From: Aliikangiella sp964411875
GTDB lineage: Bacteria; Pseudomonadota; Gammaproteobacteria; Enterobacterales; Kangiellaceae
NCBI GenBank assembly: GCA_964411875.1
Contig: CAYPMT010000046.1
Coordinates: 1-17,162 of the forward strand
Direction: 5' to 3'
Length of the DNA stretch: 17,162 bases
This document shows, piece after piece, positions 13,210-17,162 of this stretch (its first letter is position 1; each line of letters starts with the position of its first letter). A program made the position numbers and the translations under genes. The notes beneath the pieces were generated by a model. The model ran no database searches, was not told the origin of the DNA, and was given only the letters and a program-made list of their open reading frames with translations.

Positions 13210-13686
13210 ATGGATGGTAATGTTTACGCTGCAAAAGTTGATGCTATTGAATATATTAAATTTACTGGCACTGTTAGGTATTCACACTGTGCTGGTTTAG
13301 AAGCACATATTAATCGCTTGTTTGAAAAAAAAGACTTTGACGAGATTGCTATAGATATGATGGAAACAGATATTTTAGATAGTACGGCCTTAGGGTTACT
13401 AGCCAAAATATCAATAGAACAAAAAAAGTATAATCAGTTGAAGCCGGTTATTTTAATTCCCGATAATGAGCTGCTTAAAATATTAAAGCGATTATGTTTT
13501 GATCAAGTTTTTAATATTGTTTCTAGTACACACACTCAAACAGAAGTTAACTTTGAAGAACTAAGTGGCGACAATCAAGATGAAAAAGATGTATTACGTC
13601 GGGTGATAGAAGCGCATAAAAATTTGGCTTCATTAGCTGATAGTAATGAAAGCCTTTTTCATGAAATTACGCGAGCGTTAAAGTAG
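13210..13686 (+). CDS. STAS-domain protein, anti-sigma-factor-antagonist-like partner switch
   Basis: A 158-residue protein. The STAS domain (residues 1-105) contains IAIDMMETDILDSTALGLLAKI; S58 in the DSTALG motif is the expected phosphorylation site of SpoIIAA/RsbV-like proteins, controlled by the phosphatase next door. A C-terminal extension (about 110-158, DEKDVLRRVIEAHKNLASLADSNESLFHEITRAL) is predicted helical and is longer than minimal SpoIIAA. The ATG lies 5 bases after the phosphatase stop, with AAGGAG overlapping that stop, so the two are co-translated. No RsbW-like anti-sigma kinase gene is beside it. Matches the position of Pseudomonas PA2797 (recall). It converges with the histidine kinase gene, 13 bases apart. 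Confidence 0.88.
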   Translation: MDGNVYAAKVDAIEYIKFTGTVRYSHCAGLEAHINRLFEKKDFDEIAIDMMETDILDSTALGLLAKISIEQKKYNQLKPVILIPDNELLKILKRLCFDQVFNIVSSTHTQTEVNFEELSGDNQDEKDVLRRVIEAHKNLASLADSNESLFHEITRALK

Positions 13687-13699
13687 TTTCATTTATATT

Positions 13700-14386
13700 C
13701 TAAGGAATGGTGATTTCAAATAAACCGCCATTTAGTTCACCGCCATTAGATAAATCAATTCCACTAGACTCATCTGAGCGGTTATGTAGTTGCGCAATTT
13801 TTTGAGCAAAAAAGAGTCCAAGCCCAGTACTGCCTGATGCTTGGTCAATACCATGAATATAATTGCTGCCAAGTTCTAGCATTTTTTTAGGATAGCCTGG
13901 TCCATCATCATTAATCATAATAGTTGTTTGTTGATCAATTTTTGCGCTGACTAAAATTTTAGTTTTAGCATAACGAATTGAATTACCAATAATATTAGTA
14001 ATAACCATTGATAATAATGTTTCATCAAAGACAACTTCAATTTCGTCATCAATATCAATTTCATAATCAAACTTTTTTGCCTCTAATAAAGGAGCATGCA
14101 TGAGTATTTGCTCTTCTATAAAGTCATATAAATTATGGTAACAAGGATTAAAAGGTAATTGGTCATTGTCTAATTTGTAAAGTGCTAGCAGTTGCATTAA
14201 AGCTGTATTTAAACGGGATGATTCATACTGAACAACACCATATTTTTTTTCCATTTGATTTTTAGTCTCTTCTGGAACTTGAGTTAATATCGTATCAAGT
14301 GCGCCTAACATCATACTCAGCGAGTTCTTCATATCATGTACGGTTGAAGCAAGTATAATACTGAAAATATTATCGGGGCTCTTCAT
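13700..14386 (-). CDS. Soluble sensor histidine kinase without input domain
   Basis: A 228-residue cytosolic kinase with no membrane segment and no sensor domain. The H-box is at the very N-terminus: TVHDMKNSLSMMLGALD with H17 as the phosphorylated histidine. Then a dimerisation helix pair and an HATPase domain: N-box NIIGNSIRYA (N135), G1 box DDGPGYP (about 160-166) and G2 box GSTGLGLFFAQKIAQLH (185-201). ATG at 14386 with AAGGAG (14400-14395) that overlaps the end of the upstream receiver-TPR gene; the two genes are 2 bases apart, so they are coupled. The signal must come through another protein, most simply the receiver-TPR partner. Alternative roles include phosphatase of that partner. 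Confidence 0.9.
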   Translation of the reverse strand: MKSPDNIFSIILASTVHDMKNSLSMMLGALDTILTQVPEETKNQMEKKYGVVQYESSRLNTALMQLLALYKLDNDQLPFNPCYHNLYDFIEEQILMHAPLLEAKKFDYEIDIDDEIEVVFDETLLSMVITNIIGNSIRYAKTKILVSAKIDQQTTIMINDDGPGYPKKMLELGSNYIHGIDQASGSTGLGLFFAQKIAQLHNRSDESSGIDLSNGGELNGGLFEITIP

Positions 14387-14388
14387 CG

Positions 14389-16035
14389 TTAAACTCCTTT
14401 ATCTTTTTGTAACATAAGCTGTATTAGTCGGGACAATTCAATATATTTGGCGTAGCGAGGGTCCTTAAAAGAAAGCTTATTGATGCTGCTTAACAACTTT
14501 TTTGCCTTATCAATAAGCTTGCGATCCTGTCTTTTTAACTGATATTCCTTTAGTAATGATTGAGTATAATTAAGCGTAATATTAATGTTTTCAGGCATTA
14601 TTTGTGATGCTTGAGCAAAATAAGTGAGAGCACTTCCATAATCTTTTTTTGAAAAGTAGCTCAACGCTTTGTTATTCAATTCGTTGACTATTTTGGCATT
14701 GGAAATCAATTTTTTTTGAGTGGTTATTTTTGCAACTGCATTCATAAAATTTTTGTTTTGAAAATGTTGTTGAACACCATCTTCCAATATTTTTTCAGCA
14801 AGCGGTTGTTTGCCGAGTTCTTTTAAGGTACTGCATATTTCAATGCTTGCTTCTGAGTCAATTAACTCTTCATTTTTCTGATATATATTTTCGGCCATTT
14901 TTAAATAGTTAGGTGTTTTATTTTTGTTGCCTGTTTTATCGCAAAATTCGGCATGGGCGACGGTACTTCTAAGTTGAACTTCTGAAACGCCTTTAAAACG
15001 TTCATCAAGTTTATCAAAAGTTTCTTCAGCTTCTTTAATAAGACTGTCGCGATTAGTATTAGGTTGTCTATGAAGTTGTACTGCAATTGATTTGGTTAAT
15101 TTAATAAACTCTTTTGGGCTAGAAAAAGCAGAGTTTTCACCAAACTTTATTGCTTGCCTATAAGCTTGTATCATAACATCTAAATCGTCATTTTTTTCAG
15201 ATAGCTCACCCAATAGCATTTGTCGCTCAAGTATTTTTGGGGAGCGATTGAGCGCCTGTATAATGGTTTTTTGGGCTTCTATGGTTTCGCCTAGAAGGTA
15301 TTGTGTTTTAGCTAACCAATCATAGGCAGACAGTATCATTGGAAACTCTTTTATAACATTAGAAAAAACTTCCATGGCTTGTTCATAATCTTGCTGATTA
15401 TAAAAAATTTCTCCAATGCCTAACATGGCCCACGGAATAGGTTTTTCATTAAATGTAGTTGTTGCTAAGTCAAGAGCTTCTGAATATTTTTTTAGTGCTT
15501 TAAGGCAATGAAACTTTTTCTTAAGACAAGCCATACGATATTTAGGAAAGTTTTTAATGGTTTCGTCACATTCTTGGAGAGCTTCAGGCCAATTTTTTGA
15601 TTGCATAAATTGAATGATTTTTGAAACAGCTTGTTTTTTCTTAATACATTTATCTAATCTTGACTTAAGAATTTGAGCATTGAAAGGTTTGGTCAAATAA
15701 CTATCAGGTTGGTACTCTAACGCGCTCATTACCATTTCGCTGGTATTTTCTGCTGTAATCATAAGAAAAACATTGTTACTTTTTAGCAGGTTAAATTTAT
15801 GTAACTCTTCGAGTAGTTGCTGACCATCCTTTGTCTCACCCATATTATAGTCAGATAATATAATGTCGTATCTTTTTTCTTTATTGATACGCATACCATC
15901 GTTACCATTTGAAACAATATCAATATCAAGACAACCCATATTAGCTAACATGCCGCGTAGTGATGAAGCAAACTCAGCAAAGTCTTCTACAATAAGTACT
16001 GTTTTTTTTGAATAATTTATTGCCGATGAATTCAT
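14389..16035 (-). CDS. Response regulator with TPR-repeat output domain
   Basis: A 548-residue protein. The receiver domain (about 11-130) is complete: acidic pair E17-D18, phospho-acceptor D62 in IILSDYNMG, T91 in LMITAEN and K113 in YLTKPF. The rest is a helical TPR superhelix (about 140-540), with recognisable units such as WAMLGIGEIFYNQQDYEQAMEVF, AYDWLAKTQYLLGETIEAQK and ALSYFSKKDYGSALTYFAQAS. There is no DNA-binding, cyclase or phosphatase domain, so output must be protein-protein contact. It is first in a two-gene operon with the histidine kinase. ATG at 16035; the Shine-Dalgarno is weak. Partner unknown; the convergent receiver-phosphatase/STAS module is a candidate but only by proximity. 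Confidence 0.9.
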   Translation of the reverse strand: MNSSAINYSKKTVLIVEDFAEFASSLRGMLANMGCLDIDIVSNGNDGMRINKEKRYDIILSDYNMGETKDGQQLLEELHKFNLLKSNNVFLMITAENTSEMVMSALEYQPDSYLTKPFNAQILKSRLDKCIKKKQAVSKIIQFMQSKNWPEALQECDETIKNFPKYRMACLKKKFHCLKALKKYSEALDLATTTFNEKPIPWAMLGIGEIFYNQQDYEQAMEVFSNVIKEFPMILSAYDWLAKTQYLLGETIEAQKTIIQALNRSPKILERQMLLGELSEKNDDLDVMIQAYRQAIKFGENSAFSSPKEFIKLTKSIAVQLHRQPNTNRDSLIKEAEETFDKLDERFKGVSEVQLRSTVAHAEFCDKTGNKNKTPNYLKMAENIYQKNEELIDSEASIEICSTLKELGKQPLAEKILEDGVQQHFQNKNFMNAVAKITTQKKLISNAKIVNELNNKALSYFSKKDYGSALTYFAQASQIMPENINITLNYTQSLLKEYQLKRQDRKLIDKAKKLLSSINKLSFKDPRYAKYIELSRLIQLMLQKDKGV

Positions 16036-16149
16036 GCTATTGGCTATTGATAACCCATTTAAGCTGATTAGCCATGCAGCCTATAAAAGGCCATTGACTG
16101 ATACTAGCTGACAGGAAACGTTATTCATGTTATTAGTTAAGAGTGTTTG

Positions 16150-16181
16150 TTATAACTATATAACTACAAGTATAGTTATAA
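16150..16181. promoter_or_regulatory. Operator-like inverted repeat in the divergent 5'-nucleotidase/receiver-TPR promoter region
   Basis: TTATAACTATA (16150-16160) and TATAGTTATAA (16171-16181) are perfect 11-bp inverted repeats with a 10-base spacer. Within them the octamer TATAACTA occurs twice in tandem (16151-16158, 16159-16166) and once inverted (16173-16180). A consensus -10, TATAAT (16177-16182), overlaps the right arm about 40 bases before the 5'-nucleotidase start. There is no U tract, so a protein-binding site is likelier than a terminator. Confidence 0.5.
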
Positions 16182-16221
16182 TTTCTTGAAAACAGCTATT
16201 TTATTGGAATGAGGGTCATTT

Positions 16222-17124
16222 ATGTCTTCAATATTAGGTGAAAAGCTTGTGGTTGCTATATCATCGAGAGCACTTTTTGACCTGAATGAAAGTCATGATA
16301 TTTTTCAGAGTCAGGGTGTTGAAGCCTATTCAGACTACCAAATAGAACATGAGGAAAAGCCTCTAATGCCTGGTGCTGCTTTTAGTCTGGTCAAGAAGCT
16401 ATTAGCCTTAAATGAGAGCAAGCCTGATGAACCAGTGGTTGAGGTAGTATTACTTTCTCGTAATAGTGCTGATACTGGCTTGCGTATTTTTAACTCAATT
16501 CAGCACTATCAGCTTAATATTTCACGTGCTGCTTTTACGAGCGGTAGGAGTCCTCATACCTATGTTTCAGCCTTCTCGAGTGACTTATTTTTATCAACTG
16601 ATCCCAGTGATGTTAGAGCAGCCTTAGCTGAAGGTTTTGCTGCGGCGACAATTTTGCCTCAAAGCTCCAATTATAAAGACTCAAGCAATGAGCTTCGGTT
16701 TGCTTTTGATGGTGATGCGGTTATTTTTTCTGATGAGGCTGAAAAAATCTATAAAACAAAGGGTTTGAAAGCATTTACTAAAAGTGAAACTGACTCAGCC
16801 AATAAACCATTAGCTGGAGGCCCTTTTAAAAACTTTTTGGCGGCACTACATCGATTACAGCAAGACTATTCGTCACAAAACTGCCCAATCAGAACAGCAT
16901 TAGTGACTGCGCGCTCTGCACCTGCTCACGAAAGAGTGATAAGAACTTTACGAGAATGGCAAATTCGTATTGATGAAGCTTTATTTTTGGGTGGTATGCC
17001 TAAGGGGCAGTTTCTTAAGTCTTTTGAAGCAGATGTATTCTTTGATGATCAAACGCTACATTGTGATGATGCCGCAGAGCATGTCGCGACTGGTCATGTG
17101 CCCCATGGTGTTGCTAATAATTAG
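16222..17124 (+). CDS. 5'-nucleotidase (NT5C1-like cytosolic family)
   Basis: A 300-residue protein matching the bacterial and animal cytosolic 5'-nucleotidase I family (PF06189), which dephosphorylates nucleoside monophosphates in a Mg-dependent HAD-like reaction. Family features: VVAISSRALFDL at the N-terminus (9-20), VVEVVLLSRNSADTGLRIFNSI (72-93), AAFTSGRSPHTYVSAFSSDLFLS (103-125), the acidic motif RFAFDGDAVIFSDE (159-172), ALVTARSAPAHERVIRTLR (T/R motif, about 230-248) and VFFDDQTLHCDDA with the late Asp pair. Length is normal for bacterial members and there is no signal peptide. ATG at 16222 with GAGGGT 5 bases upstream. It is divergent from the receiver-TPR gene. The natural substrate (AMP, IMP or a deoxynucleotide) cannot be read from the sequence. 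Confidence 0.93.
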   Translation: MSSILGEKLVVAISSRALFDLNESHDIFQSQGVEAYSDYQIEHEEKPLMPGAAFSLVKKLLALNESKPDEPVVEVVLLSRNSADTGLRIFNSIQHYQLNISRAAFTSGRSPHTYVSAFSSDLFLSTDPSDVRAALAEGFAAATILPQSSNYKDSSNELRFAFDGDAVIFSDEAEKIYKTKGLKAFTKSETDSANKPLAGGPFKNFLAALHRLQQDYSSQNCPIRTALVTARSAPAHERVIRTLREWQIRIDEALFLGGMPKGQFLKSFEADVFFDDQTLHCDDAAEHVATGHVPHGVANN

Positions 17125-17125
17125 G

Positions 17126-17162
17126 CAAGCAATATTTAAATAAAATAGTCGCTTGTTTGTTT
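17126..17162 (+). terminator. Possible terminator after the 5'-nucleotidase gene
   Basis: CAAGC (17126-17130) can pair with GCTTG (17151-17155) across a 20-base AT-rich loop, followed by TTTGTTT at the window edge. The stem is short and the window ends here, so the call is weak. Confidence 0.3.

Overview
The window looks like a chromosomal piece of an AT-rich, flagellated gammaproteobacterium. Three things suggest this: a complete System I cytochrome c maturation operon in the order ccmABCDEFGHI; a FliK-like/FlhB-C-terminus-like gene pair divergent from ccmA; and the order mlaA, PilZ protein, response regulator-phosphatase, STAS protein, which I recall from Pseudomonas (PA2800 to PA2797 region). 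I cannot name the genus; marine low-GC lineages of the Oceanospirillales/Kangiella type would fit. The sequence is a draft scaffold with two runs of exactly 100 N (10574-10673 and 12391-12490).

Layout. 1-342: the 3' end of a short-chain dehydrogenase. 545-3457 (minus strand): a small DUF6316-like protein, a FlhB-C-terminus-like export switch protein and a FliK-like hook-length protein; the last two overlap by 4 nt. 3578-10109 (plus): nine ccm genes, mostly overlapping or nearly abutting, which export and ligate heme to apocytochromes c in the periplasm. A strong intrinsic terminator closes the operon at 10188-10221. 10398-10837: a secreted, cysteine-rich protein made of 13-residue repeats carrying the EGKCG motif, interrupted by the first N run and followed by a second strong terminator. 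It is therefore a single-gene transcription unit. It resembles HvfA/bufferin-type precursors of modified metal-binding peptides, but no maturation enzyme gene is in the window. 10940-11635: the lipoprotein mlaA.

11649-16035 is a signalling block: a c-di-GMP-type PilZ protein (minus), a receiver-PP2C phosphatase (plus, broken by the second N run), a STAS anti-sigma-factor-antagonist-like protein (plus), and a soluble histidine kinase with a receiver-TPR protein (minus). The phosphatase and STAS protein form a translationally coupled partner-switching pair; the kinase and receiver-TPR protein form a two-component pair convergent with it. 16222-17124 encodes a cytosolic 5'-nucleotidase behind a notable AT-rich operator-like inverted repeat.

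The most interesting item is the orphan EGKCG-repeat gene and its assembly junction. The 55 bases before the N run are repeated exactly after it, and the break falls just before the base where repeat units diverge. This suggests an assembler branch caused by repeat-number variation rather than missing unique sequence.
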